From assembly GCA_016789885.1 (NCBI GenBank), contig JAEUPZ010000009.1, positions 1-64,000 on the forward strand: a DNA stretch of 64,000 bases. The letters are read 5' to 3'. The translations under genes and the position numbers were made by a program. Source of the stretch: Chromatiales bacterium. GTDB taxonomy: Bacteria > Pseudomonadota > Gammaproteobacteria > Steroidobacterales > GCA-2729495. This document shows positions 1-7,704 of this stretch, one piece after another. Within the stretch, counting starts at the first letter, position 1, and the number at the start of each line of letters is the position of its first letter. A model generated the notes under the pieces. That model was not told the origin of the DNA, searched no databases, and worked only from the letters and a program-made list of their open reading frames with translations.

Positions 1-491
1 GCGCCGATGCGGGCGCAGGCCTGCATGGCGATGACGGCCTCGGGCACCATGGGCATGTAGATGACGACGCGGTCGCCGGGCCAGATGCCGAGGGACTTCA
101 GCGCGTTGGCGAGCCGGCAGACCTCGGCCGTCAGCTCGCGGTAGGTGAGCGTGCGCGTGTCGCCGGGCTCGCCCTCGAAGATGATCGCGGGCTTGTCGCC
201 GCGGGTCGAGAGGTGCACGTCGAGGCAGTTGAACGACGCGTTGAGCTCGCCGTCGGTGAACCAGCGGTAGTTCGGCGCGCGGCTCGCGTCGAGCACCTTC
301 GTGAAGGGCGTGTGCCAGCGCAACTGCTCGTGGGCAAGCCGGCCCCAGTAGCCCTCGGGGTCGCGTTCGGCCTCGGCGTTCAACGCGGCGAAGTCGTCGG
401 GCTTGATGCGCGCGGCGGCCGTGAAGGCCGGCGGCGGCGGGAACTGCCGGGTCTCGTGCAGGATGGACTCGAGGCTTCGGGAATCGGCCAT
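1..491 (-). CDS. acs: Acetyl-coenzyme A synthetase, N-terminal part (cut by window edge)
   Basis: The product would activate acetate to acetyl-CoA through an acetyl-adenylate. About 163 N-terminal residues are visible, from ATG at 491 to the window edge. They begin MADSRSLESILHE and hold the acetyl-CoA synthetase N-terminal domain, with GYWGRLA, the stretch RWFTDGELNASFNCLD, and GDRVVIYMPMVPEA leading into the AMP-binding domain. The A-motifs and the C-terminal lysine lie outside the window. An HNH nuclease gene lies 49 bases upstream on the same strand, so acs may be read through from it or start in that short gap. Family identification is from recognised conserved segments; a propionyl-CoA synthetase paralogue is less likely. 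Confidence 0.88.
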   Translation of the reverse strand, partial: MADSRSLESILHETRQFPPPPAFTAAARIKPDDFAALNAEAERDPEGYWGRLAHEQLRWHTPFTKVLDASRAPNYRWFTDGELNASFNCLDVHLSTRGDKPAIIFEGEPGDTRTLTYRELTAEVCRLANALKSLGIWPGDRVVIYMPMVPEAVIAMQACARIG

Positions 492-540
492 GGCGTGCCT
501 TTCGCGGTGGTGACGGCGCCCAGCGTCAGGCCGGGGGCCG

Positions 541-1203
541 TCAGGCCGACCGCAGGCTCGACGCCAGGCGCTGGTGGAGCGGACTCGTGCGCGGGATGTG
601 CGCCAGCAGGAACTCCATCTGGTCCGCCAGCACGCGGCGGCCCTTCAGGTAGATGTACTCGGCGTAGGTGGGCGTGAAGGGCACGGCGATGAGCTGCATG
701 CCCGCCTGTTCGGGCGTGCGCCCCCCCTTGTGGTTGTTGCAGCGCCGGCAGGCGGTGACGACGTTCGTCCACGCGTCGCCGCCGCCCTGGGACAGCGGCC
801 GCACGTGGTCACGGGTCAGGTCGCGCACGCCGAACTGCTGGGCGCAGTACAGGCACACGTTCGAGTCGCGCCGGAACAGCGTCTTGTTGTTGAGGGGCGG
901 AATGTAGCAGTCGAGCAGGTCGGCCACGTCGGGCGAGCGGCCGACGGTGGCGATGATCGAGTTGACCTCGATGCAGCTCTGCCGCTGGCTGCGGGCGTTG
1001 GTGCCGCCGTAGACGCGGAAGAGCGGCGTGCCGCAGCTGTAGGCCACCTGTCCCAGGTAGTACAGGCGGACCGCGTCGCGGAAGTCGATCCATTCGAGAG
1101 GCATGCCCGCCACGTCGGTGCGGAGAACCTGCTGCGAACTGTCGCTGACCTCGTCGTGTAGAACCAGCATGGCGGCGTACTGGGCCTGGGCCGCCCGTAT
1201 CAT
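541..1203 (-). CDS. HNH endonuclease family protein
   Basis: A 220-residue protein with a zinc-type HNH fold in its second half: CLYC at residues 117-120, the catalytic DH pair at 132-133 within DHVRPLSQGG, then CRRCNNHKGGRTPEQAG starting at 152. HNH proteins of this layout bind one structural zinc through two CxxC pairs and use the DH histidine for DNA cleavage. The cellular role of this common bacterial group is not established. I chose ATG at 1203; the open frame continues upstream to 1341, but that part is Arg/Pro/Gly-rich and looks like non-coding GC-rich sequence. No toxin, methylase or phage genes flank it, so it reads as a stand-alone housekeeping-type nuclease rather than part of a restriction system. 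Confidence 0.85.
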   Translation of the reverse strand: MIRAAQAQYAAMLVLHDEVSDSSQQVLRTDVAGMPLEWIDFRDAVRLYYLGQVAYSCGTPLFRVYGGTNARSQRQSCIEVNSIIATVGRSPDVADLLDCYIPPLNNKTLFRRDSNVCLYCAQQFGVRDLTRDHVRPLSQGGGDAWTNVVTACRRCNNHKGGRTPEQAGMQLIAVPFTPTYAEYIYLKGRRVLADQMEFLLAHIPRTSPLHQRLASSLRSA

Positions 1204-1355
1204 GCGATTTCCCGGTGAAAAATCAAACCTCGGCGCCTGCCACGTTATGCCACGATGCCGCCCGGGCCGGGGCGCCACGCGCACCGGGCCCGGCACGGCG
1301 ACCCGCCCGCGGTGCCGCCGCGGTTCCGCACCCCCGGTCACGCCATCCGTTCACC

Positions 1356-1898
1356 ATGTCCGCTACGTTCCGCCTCGCCCCCCACCCTGCCGACGGCCCC
1401 GGGCCGGTACTCGGCCTCACCGCCACCGTCGAGCGCCGTGCGGGGGGGCTGCGCCTCGGGTACCGGCTGGTGGCGCCGGCGGGCTCGGTGCGGGTACCGC
1501 CCCTGCAGCCACCGGTGCGCGCCGATAGACTCTGGGAGCACACCTGCTTCGAGGCCTTCTTCAGCGTGCCCCATTCGACCGCGTACCACGAGTTCAACTT
1601 CGCGCCGTCGGGCTGCTGGGCGGCTTACGGCTTCACCGGCTATCGCGACGGGATGCGGCCACTGCCCGCGGCGACGGCACCCGTCGTGACGGTCGTGGCC
1701 GCGGGCGACGAACTGCGGGTCACGGCCGAGGTTCCAGCAGCGCTGCTGCCCGATGCGCGCGGCCTGCTGCGCCTGGCGCTGGCCGCCGTCATCGAGGACG
1801 CCGCGGGCCGCCGCCACTACTGGGCGCTGCGCCACCCGGCGCCGCAGCCGGACTTCCACGCCGCCGGCGCCTTCGCCGTGCTGCTGGCCGCCGCGTGA
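1356..1898 (+). CDS. DOMON-like domain protein
   Basis: A 180-residue protein without a signal peptide. It begins MSATFRLAPHPADGPG and contains the pattern LWEHTCFEAFF, then YHEFNFAPSGCWAAYGF and a C-terminal YWALRHPAPQPDFH. These are typical of small soluble bacterial proteins annotated as DOMON-like, a beta-sandwich fold related to heme- or sugar-binding modules. No heme or sugar ligand can be assigned from the sequence. The stop codon overlaps the GTG start of the next gene (GTGA, 1895-1898), so it is probably translationally coupled to namZ. It is transcribed away from the HNH gene, leaving about 150 bases between their starts for promoters. Confidence 0.75.
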   Translation: MSATFRLAPHPADGPGPVLGLTATVERRAGGLRLGYRLVAPAGSVRVPPLQPPVRADRLWEHTCFEAFFSVPHSTAYHEFNFAPSGCWAAYGFTGYRDGMRPLPAATAPVVTVVAAGDELRVTAEVPAALLPDARGLLRLALAAVIEDAAGRRHYWALRHPAPQPDFHAAGAFAVLLAAA

Positions 1899-3100
1899 AG
1901 ACGGGGCTCGACCGGCTGCTGGCCGACCCGGCCCTGCGCGCACCCCTCGCGGGCCGGCGCGTGGCGCTGCTGGCCCACCCGGCCTCGGTGACCACCGACC
2001 TGACCCACGCCCTCGACGCGCTGGCCGGCCTGCCGGAAATCCGGCTCACCGCGGCCTTCGGCCCCCAGCACGGCCTGCGGGGCGACAAGCAGGACAACAT
2101 GGTCGAGTCGGCGGACTACGTCGACCCGGTCCACGGCATCCCGGTGTTCAGCCTGTATGGCGAGGTGCGCCGGCCGACGGCGGCGATGCTCGACACCTTC
2201 GACGTGCTGCTGGTGGACCTGCAGGACCTCGGCTGCCGCATCTACACCTTTATTACGACCCTGCGGTACGTGCTGGAGGACGCGACCCGGGCCGGCAAGG
2301 CCGTCTGGGTGCTCGACCGGCCGAACCCGGTGGGCCGTCCCGTCGAGGGGCTGACGCTGCGGCCGGGCTACGAGAGCTTCGTCGGCGCGGGCCCCCTGCC
2401 GATGCGCCACGGGCTGACGCTCGGCGAGCTGGCCGCGTGGTTCGTGCACGCGCTCGGGCTCGACGTCGAGCTGGAGGTGGTACCCCTGAGCGGCTGGGCG
2501 CCCGATGCGGCACCCGGCTACGGCTGGCCGCTCGGCGCGCGCGAGTGGGTGAATCCCAGCCCCAACGCGCCGAACCTGTCGATGGCCCGGTGCTACCCGG
2601 GTACCGTCATGCTCGAGGGCACGACGCTGTCCGAAGGCCGGGGCACGACGCGCCCCCTCGAACTCTTTGGCGCGCCGGACGTCGACCCGGCCGCGCTGCT
2701 GGCGCGCATGCAGACGCTGGCGCCCCGGTGGCTCGCCGGCTGCCGGATCAGGCCCTGCTGGTTCGAGCCCACCTTCCACAAGCACGTGGGCCAGCTCTGC
2801 GGCGGGCTGCAGGTGCACGTCGCATCACCCGCCTACGGCCACGCGGCCTTCCGGCCGTGGCGGCTGCAGGCGCTGGCCTTCAAGGCGCTGCGCGGGCTGC
2901 GCCCCGACTACCCGCTGTGGCGGGACTTTCCCTACGAGTACACGAGCGGCCGGCTGCCCATCGACGTCATCAACGGCAGCGACCTGCTGCGCCGCTGGGT
3001 CGACGACCAGGCTTCCACGCCCGGCGACCTCGACGCCCTGGCCACGGCCGACGAGGCTGCCTGGCTCGACGAGCGGGCGCCCTTCCTGCGCTACCGGTAA
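1895..3100 (+). CDS. namZ: NamZ-like exo-beta-N-acetylmuramidase (DUF1343 family)
   Basis: A 401-residue member of the DUF1343 family, whose characterised Bacillus member NamZ removes terminal N-acetylmuramic acid from peptidoglycan fragments. Conserved family stretches are present: GRRVALLAHPASV near residue 20, FGPQHGLRGDKQDNM near 60, PVFSLYGE, DVLLVDLQDLGCRIYT, WVLDRPNPVG and GTTLSEGRGTTRP. Many relatives carry a secretion signal; this one begins directly with the catalytic domain (MKTGLDRLLADPALR), so it may act on recycled cytoplasmic muropeptides unless a longer start exists. The GTG start overlaps the preceding stop. Function is inferred from family only. Confidence 0.82.
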   Translation: MKTGLDRLLADPALRAPLAGRRVALLAHPASVTTDLTHALDALAGLPEIRLTAAFGPQHGLRGDKQDNMVESADYVDPVHGIPVFSLYGEVRRPTAAMLDTFDVLLVDLQDLGCRIYTFITTLRYVLEDATRAGKAVWVLDRPNPVGRPVEGLTLRPGYESFVGAGPLPMRHGLTLGELAAWFVHALGLDVELEVVPLSGWAPDAAPGYGWPLGAREWVNPSPNAPNLSMARCYPGTVMLEGTTLSEGRGTTRPLELFGAPDVDPAALLARMQTLAPRWLAGCRIRPCWFEPTFHKHVGQLCGGLQVHVASPAYGHAAFRPWRLQALAFKALRGLRPDYPLWRDFPYEYTSGRLPIDVINGSDLLRRWVDDQASTPGDLDALATADEAAWLDERAPFLRYR

Positions 3101-3269
3101 TCGTCCCGGCACTCCCGGCGGCACGATGGCCGCCTCGCCTGCACCACGGACCTCATTGCCGGACCGCCGACCGACCGCCAGTGCCGGGCACGGCCTCCTG
3201 GCGCCCGGCCCTCGCCTCACCAGTCGCGTGACCCCGACACCCGGCCCGACCAGGTCAGGAGCAACGACG

Positions 3270-3815
3270 CTACCGCCGGCCCTGCGGCTGCCGCGGCGGC
3301 GGCCGCTGGCCCCGGGGCGGACCTGCGCCCGGCGGCGGGCGGTTGGCCCGGCGCCGCTCCATGAGCTTCTGGCGCTGCTCGGGGGTGAGCTCGCGCCAGC
3401 GGTTGCGGAGCTGCTCGCGCTGCTCGGGGGTCAGGTCGCGGAAGCGCTGGAAGTTGCGGCGCACCCGCTCCTGCTCCTCCGGCGACATCTGCTGGTACCG
3501 CCGGAACTCGTCCCGCACGAAGGCCCGCTGCTCCGGGCCGAGCTGCTGCCACCGCTGGAAGCGGTCGCCGGCGGCAGCCCGTTCGCCGGGGGTCATGGTG
3601 TTCCAGCGCCGGGCCCCGGCGGCGAGGCGGGCCTGCCGCTCGGCGGGCAGCTGGTCCCACCGGTCGGCGAGACCGGCAAGCACTGCCTGCTCGGCCGGCT
3701 CCAGGTCGGACCAGGGGACGGGCGCCGGCGGCGCCGCCCAGGCAGAACCCGCCGAGAGACCCACGGAAATTGCCAGTGTCATGACTGACAGGAACTGTCG
3801 AATTCCATAACTCAT
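3270..3815 (-). CDS. Exported DUF3106 protein with 18-residue repeats
   Basis: A 181-residue exported protein. Residues 1-28 form a signal peptide ending AGSAWA|AP. The mature part is almost entirely helical repeats of the type (L/M)xPExR: LEPAEQ at 38, LPAER at 56, MTPGER at 74, LGPEQR at 92, MSPEEQ at 110, LTPEQR at 128 and again at 143. The first six are spaced exactly 18 residues apart. The tail from 158 is Pro/Arg/Gly-rich and strongly basic. LTPEQ-type motifs in helical periplasmic proteins recall the Spy/CpxP and CnrX families, but the family itself is uncharacterised. It is the last gene of the ECF sigma operon, and its ATG overlaps the preceding stop (ATGA). A periplasmic sensor or stress-binding role is inference. 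Confidence 0.8.
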   Translation of the reverse strand: MSYGIRQFLSVMTLAISVGLSAGSAWAAPPAPVPWSDLEPAEQAVLAGLADRWDQLPAERQARLAAGARRWNTMTPGERAAAGDRFQRWQQLGPEQRAFVRDEFRRYQQMSPEEQERVRRNFQRFRDLTPEQREQLRNRWRELTPEQRQKLMERRRANRPPPGAGPPRGQRPPPRQPQGRR

Positions 3816-4051
3816 TGATCTTCATCCTCTTCGGACGCCGGCAGAGGGGGAGGCCCCTCAGGCCGGTCCGGCAGGCTGTCGAAGAACTCGTCGAAGGCAG
3901 CCTCGGCCTCGGCGCCCTCGCCAAGGAACTCCAGCAGCGCCTCGACCTCGCCCGGCGGCACCGGCGGCGGGTCCGCGGGCCCCGCCGGCGCCGCCAGCGG
4001 CAGGCCGCCCAGCAGCAGGGCCACGGCCCGGCGACCCCTGGTGCCCGGCAC
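3812..4051 (-). CDS. Small exported acidic protein in the ECF sigma operon
   Basis: A 79-residue frame starting at GTG 4051, five bases after the stop of the upstream gene, and ending at 3812 with an ATGA overlap into the DUF3106 gene. It begins MPGTRGRRAVALLLGGLPLA, a convincing signal peptide, followed by a proline-rich linker, a helix rich in Glu/Ala/Phe (EVEALLEFLGEGAEAEAAF) and a very acidic end (ASEEDEDQ). The tight fit between two coupled genes and the signal peptide are the reasons to call it real. I do not recognise a family. It could partner the basic DUF3106 protein electrostatically; that is speculation. Confidence 0.6.
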   Translation of the reverse strand: MPGTRGRRAVALLLGGLPLAAPAGPADPPPVPPGEVEALLEFLGEGAEAEAAFDEFFDSLPDRPEGPPPLPASEEDEDQ

Positions 4052-4056
4052 GGCCG

Positions 4057-4488
4057 TCAGCCCACGCCGTCCAGCTCGGCCCGCAGTTCCTCGGGGCTGC
4101 GGCCCTCGTCGAGCCAGGCGTAGAACTCCAGGTCCTCCATCATCTCGAGGTCCGCCGGCGCGTCGCCGGGCAGCAGGATCTCGAGGTCCGCCACGACCGC
4201 AGGCCCGGGGGTCGCCAGGTCGTCGACCGCCGGGGGCAGGCGGCCTGGCAGCAGCAGGCTCACCGCCAGCGTGGCCACGGCCGCCGTCGCCGCCGCCGGC
4301 CACAGCCACGGGGCAGCCCGGCGCCGGGGCCGCAGTTCGTCGAGGGCCCGCTGCCGGGCCTGGTTCAGCCGGGAGCGGGTGGCCGCGTCGAGCCCGTCGG
4401 CGCTGGCCCGGAGGCGCGCCCCGGCCTCCCGGGCCAGCCGCTCCGCCGCCTCGTCGGCGGGGTCCCGTGCGTCGCGCTTGTCGTTCAT
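4057..4488 (-). CDS. Single-pass membrane protein (DUF3619-like), candidate anti-sigma factor
   Basis: A 143-residue protein: about 60 charged cytoplasmic residues with an Arg-rich end (LRPRRRAAP), one transmembrane helix at about 61-81, and about 60 residues outside containing MEDLEFYAWLDEG. The layout and the FYxWL segment fit the DUF3619 family, which accompanies RNA polymerase sigma factors in many beta- and gammaproteobacteria. The start ATG at 4488 overlaps the sigma factor stop (ATGA), so the two are probably made in fixed ratio. One-pass topology with a cytoplasmic N-terminus directly behind an ECF sigma gene is the usual organisation of membrane anti-sigma factors, but no ZAS zinc motif is present, so that function is inference. 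Confidence 0.75.
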   Translation of the reverse strand: MNDKRDARDPADEAAERLAREAGARLRASADGLDAATRSRLNQARQRALDELRPRRRAAPWLWPAAATAAVATLAVSLLLPGRLPPAVDDLATPGPAVVADLEILLPGDAPADLEMMEDLEFYAWLDEGRSPEELRAELDGVG

Positions 4489-5123
4489 GGCCAGTGGTCT
4501 CCCAGCACGGCCCGCAGGCCGTGCACTGCCCGGAAATGATGCGTCTTCACGCTGCCCTCGCTGCAACCCATGGCCGCCGCCGTGGCCGCCACGTCGAGAC
4601 CCTCGACCTCCCGCAGCAGGAAGGCCTCGCGCTGGCGGGGAGGCAGGCCGCGGAGCGCGACGGCCAGCGCCTGCATGGCCTCGTCCCGCTCGGCCACGGC
4701 GTCGGGGGCCACCGGCGCCGGATCGGGCGCATTGGCGACGGGATCATCGTCGTCCTCGTCGTCCCGGGGTGCAAACCACGCAAACACGCGGCGCCGCACG
4801 CTGCCGCGGCGCTGCTGGTCGGTGATGCGGTTGGCTAGAATGCGGAAGAACAGCGGCCGCCATTCCGCCGGTGGCCGGTCCCCGTAGCCACGCGCCAGCC
4901 GGATCATCGCGTCCTGGACGATGTCGAGGGCCTCGTCGGCGTCGCCGACGGACAGCTGCGCGATGCGAAAGGCCCGGCGCTCGACGTCGGCCAGGAAGCG
5001 CTCCAGGGCTTGCCGCTGGTCCAGGGTGTCCTCCTTGGGGGTGGGCCGCGCATCGGCCACCGGGGCGGCTGCCGGTGGGTGGGGCACGGCGGCGTCGGCG
5101 GTCAGCATAAGGGCTTCTTCCAC
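4485..5123 (-). CDS. ECF-type RNA polymerase sigma factor
   Basis: A 212-residue sigma70-family factor. After a Pro/Ala-rich N-terminal extension of about 35 residues, region 2 runs through ADEALDIVQDAMIRLARGY and the -10 recognition helix ILANRITDQQRR. An acidic linker (DDEDDDDP) follows, then region 4 with GLPPRQREAFLLREVEG and the helix-turn-helix ATAAAMGCSEGSVKTHHFRA. It is the first gene of a four-gene operon with three downstream envelope-associated products, so it is likely held inactive at the membrane and released by an envelope signal. It is read divergently from priA across a 286-base spacer. The regulon cannot be read from this window. Confidence 0.88.
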   Translation of the reverse strand: MEEALMLTADAAVPHPPAAAPVADARPTPKEDTLDQRQALERFLADVERRAFRIAQLSVGDADEALDIVQDAMIRLARGYGDRPPAEWRPLFFRILANRITDQQRRGSVRRRVFAWFAPRDDEDDDDPVANAPDPAPVAPDAVAERDEAMQALAVALRGLPPRQREAFLLREVEGLDVAATAAAMGCSEGSVKTHHFRAVHGLRAVLGDHWP

Positions 5124-5183
5124 GTCTTCCCGCGTCCCAACGCACGGGCCGGGGCGGGGTTGACGGCCCCGGGCGGCAGGCAG

Positions 5184-5386
5184 TTATGCACATTTCGGAC
5201 TGCGGCTGGGCTGTTACCGGCCACTTTACGTGACGCACGTCACAACGCAGCTGTAAGCCAATGATTTATCAGGTGGAAAATGGCCGGTCATTTTTTGACC
5301 AAGTTGCCATAATTGCCGTTTCGCTGCGGCACCGGTCGGGGCCGGGATCACTCATGCACAGGTTTATCCACAGGTTCTGTGGACAA
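5184..5386. promoter_or_regulatory. DnaA-box cluster and AT-rich segment between sigma factor and priA
   Basis: This intergenic stretch contains TTATGCACA at 5184-5192, TCATGCACA at 5352-5360 (one mismatch), a perfect TTATCCACA at 5364-5372 and, on the minus strand, TTGTCCACA at 5378-5386. The first, third and fourth fit the DnaA-box pattern TTWTNCACA. Between them, about 5253-5315 is markedly AT-rich for this genome and includes GATTTATCA and TCATTTTTTGACC. An inverted repeat GTGAC-N4-GTCAC lies at 5230-5243. It may be a DnaA-controlled promoter region for priA or part of a replication origin; no clear -35/-10 pair was found for either gene. Confidence 0.6.
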
Positions 5387-5409
5387 CTCGGGCCCCGGGC
5401 GTACCCCAC

Positions 5410-7641
5410 GTGACTGAACCGGCCGGAAGCGGGGTGCTGGAGGTCGCCGTGCCGGCGCCGGTGGCGGGCACCTTCGACTACCTGCCACCGGCCGGGGCCG
5501 CCGGCGCCTGCCGGCCGGGCCAGCGCGTGCGGGTGCCCTTCGGCCGCGGTACGCGCATTGGCGTCATCGTCGGGCTGAAGGCCACGAGCGACCTGCCGGC
5601 CGACCGGCTGAAGCACGCCGCCGCCCTGCTCGACGCCGAACCGCTGCTGCCGGCCGACGTGCTGGCCATGCTGCTGTGGGCCCAGCGCTACTACCACCAC
5701 CCCGTGGGCGACGTGGTGGCGACGGCGCTGCCGGCGGCCCTGCGCAGTGGCGCCTCACCCGACGCCACCGAGGAAATCTGGCTGCCGACCGCCGCGGGCG
5801 TGGCGGCCGCCCTGCCCGGCAGCGAGGCCGCGGCGGCCCTGGCCCGCTCGCCGGGGCAGCGGCGCGTGCTCTCGGCCATCGCCGCCGCCCCCGGCGGATT
5901 CGCGGGCAGCGAACTCGGGAACCTGCCCGGCGACGCCCGGCGGCTGGCGGCCCAGCTCGAGGAACGCGGCTTCGTCACGCGCGGCGAACGGCAAACGGCC
6001 GCACTGCCGGCCGCCGCCGATGTCGACCCCGAAACGCCCCCGGCGCTCAACGCCGACCAGGCCACGGCCGTGGCGGCCATCCAGGCGGGGAAGGGGTTCT
6101 CGACCTTCCTGCTCGACGGCGTCACCGGCAGCGGCAAGACCGAGGTGTACCTGCAGGCCATCGCGCCCCTGGTGGCGGCCGGGCGGCAGTGCCTCGTGCT
6201 GGTGCCGGAGATCTCGCTGACGCCGCAGCTCGTGGCGCGTTTCCGCCGGCGGTTTCCCGCCGGCGTCGTCGAGTTCCACTCGGGCCTTACGGACACCGAG
6301 CGCCTGCGCGCCTGGTCCGCCGCGCGCCGGGGCGAGGCGCGGCTCGTCATCGGCACGCGCTCGGCGATCTTCGTGCCGCTGGTGGCGCCGGGGCTCATCG
6401 TCGTCGACGAAGAGCACGACGCCTCGTACAAGCAGCAGGAGGGCTTCCGCTATTCCGCGCGCGACCTCGCCGTGTGGCGCGCGCGTGAGCTCGGCGTGCC
6501 GCTGGTGCTGGGCTCGGCGACGCCGTCGCTGGAGTCCATCGAGAACGCGAAGGCCGGCCGCTACCAGCCGCTCGCGCTGCCGGCCCGGGCGGGCAGCGCC
6601 GGGGCGCCCTCGGTCGCGCTCATCGACCTGCGCCGCCATCCGCCGACGGACGGCCTCAGCGAGCCGCTGCGGGCCGCCATCGCCCGGCACCTGGCGGCCG
6701 GTGGGCAGGCGCTGCTCTACCTGAACCGCCGCGGCTTTGCGCCGACGCTGCTGTGCCCGGACTGTGGCGCCGTGGTGGGCTGCGAGCGCTGCGACGCCCG
6801 CATGGTGCTGCACCAGCGCGCCGGGCGGCTGGCCTGCCACCACTGCGGCGCCGAGCGCCCGGTACCGGCCACCTGCGCCGAGTGCCACGGCGAGCTCGTG
6901 CCCGTGGGCCTCGGCACCGAGCGCATCGAGGCAGCCCTGCAGCGCGCCTTCCCGGACGAGGCCATCGTGCGCATCGACCGCGACACTGTGCGCCGGCGGG
7001 GCGAGATCGGCCGCCAGCTCGAGCGCGTGCGGGCAGGCCAGGCGCGGCTGCTCATGGGCACGCAGATGCTCACCAAGGGCCACGATTTCCCCGGCGTGAC
7101 GCTGGTGGGGATCATCGACGCGGACCAGGGGCTCTTCGGCACCGACTTCCGCAGCAGCGAGCGCCTCGCCCAGAGCTTCATCCAGGTGGCGGGCCGGGCC
7201 GGCCGCGCCGACCGGCCGGGCGAGGTGCTGCTGCAGACGCTGTTCCCGGACCATCCGCTGCTGCGGTTGCTGGTGGGCGAGGGCTACGCGGCCTTTGCCC
7301 GCGCCGCGCTTGAGGAACGGCAGGCGGCCGGCTGGCCGCCCTTCGCGTCGCTCGCGCTGCTGCGGGCCGAGGCCGTGGGCGAGGCCGACGTGTTCCGCTT
7401 CCTCGACGCGGCCCGGGCGCTCGCGGGCGCCGCGGCCGGGGCGGACGTGCGCATCCTGGGGCCGGCGCCGGCGGCCATGGCCCGCCGCTCGGGGCGTCAC
7501 CGCGGGCAGCTGGTGCTGCAGGCGGCGACGCGCCAGCCGCTGCAGCGGCTGCTGGCCCGGCTGCGCCCGCAGCTCGATGCCCTGCCGGACCACCGGCGCG
7601 TCCGCTGGAGCATCGACGTCGATCCGGTGGAACTCTTCTAG
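5410..7641 (+). CDS. priA: Primosomal replication restart helicase PriA
   Basis: A 743-residue 3'-5' DNA helicase that reloads the replisome at stalled forks. In order: an N-terminal fork-binding domain (LEVAVPAPVAGTFDYLPP), Walker A DGVTGSGKTEVY near residue 237, the DEEH box at about 333-336, helicase motif segments GTRSAIFVPL and LGSATPSLES, a zinc-binding cysteine array (LCPDCG, CERCDA, CHHCG, CAECHG), and the C-terminal helicase segment GTQMLTKGHDFPGVTLVG with QVAGRAGR. The GTG start at 5410 gives normal family length. DnaA boxes lie just upstream and argS follows, as priA-argS-SPOR do in pseudomonads. The stop codon is embedded in a strong hairpin. Confidence 0.96.
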   Translation: MTEPAGSGVLEVAVPAPVAGTFDYLPPAGAAGACRPGQRVRVPFGRGTRIGVIVGLKATSDLPADRLKHAAALLDAEPLLPADVLAMLLWAQRYYHHPVGDVVATALPAALRSGASPDATEEIWLPTAAGVAAALPGSEAAAALARSPGQRRVLSAIAAAPGGFAGSELGNLPGDARRLAAQLEERGFVTRGERQTAALPAAADVDPETPPALNADQATAVAAIQAGKGFSTFLLDGVTGSGKTEVYLQAIAPLVAAGRQCLVLVPEISLTPQLVARFRRRFPAGVVEFHSGLTDTERLRAWSAARRGEARLVIGTRSAIFVPLVAPGLIVVDEEHDASYKQQEGFRYSARDLAVWRARELGVPLVLGSATPSLESIENAKAGRYQPLALPARAGSAGAPSVALIDLRRHPPTDGLSEPLRAAIARHLAAGGQALLYLNRRGFAPTLLCPDCGAVVGCERCDARMVLHQRAGRLACHHCGAERPVPATCAECHGELVPVGLGTERIEAALQRAFPDEAIVRIDRDTVRRRGEIGRQLERVRAGQARLLMGTQMLTKGHDFPGVTLVGIIDADQGLFGTDFRSSERLAQSFIQVAGRAGRADRPGEVLLQTLFPDHPLLRLLVGEGYAAFARAALEERQAAGWPPFASLALLRAEAVGEADVFRFLDAARALAGAAAGADVRILGPAPAAMARRSGRHRGQLVLQAATRQPLQRLLARLRPQLDALPDHRRVRWSIDVDPVELF

Positions 7642-7669
7642 CAGGCTGTCTTTCACCAGCCTGCTAGAA
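7636..7669. terminator. 13-bp perfect hairpin over the priA stop codon
   Basis: The arms TTCTAGCAGGCTG (7636-7648) and CAGCCTGCTAGAA (7657-7669) are perfectly complementary around an 8-base loop. The left arm includes the priA stop codon TAG (7639-7641). No T-run follows, so it may limit read-through, stabilise the 3' end, or be a mobile repeat; the core AGCAGGCTG/CAGCCTGCT recurs at 27330-27352. Confidence 0.6.
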
Positions 7670-7704
7670 TTCCCGCCCGTTCCCGCCCGCCATACTTCCT
7701 GCCG

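Noticed and set aside
1204..1341. N-terminal extension of the HNH gene
   Set aside because: The added residues are Arg/Gly/Pro-rich with no conserved character; the homologous part starts near ATG 1203.
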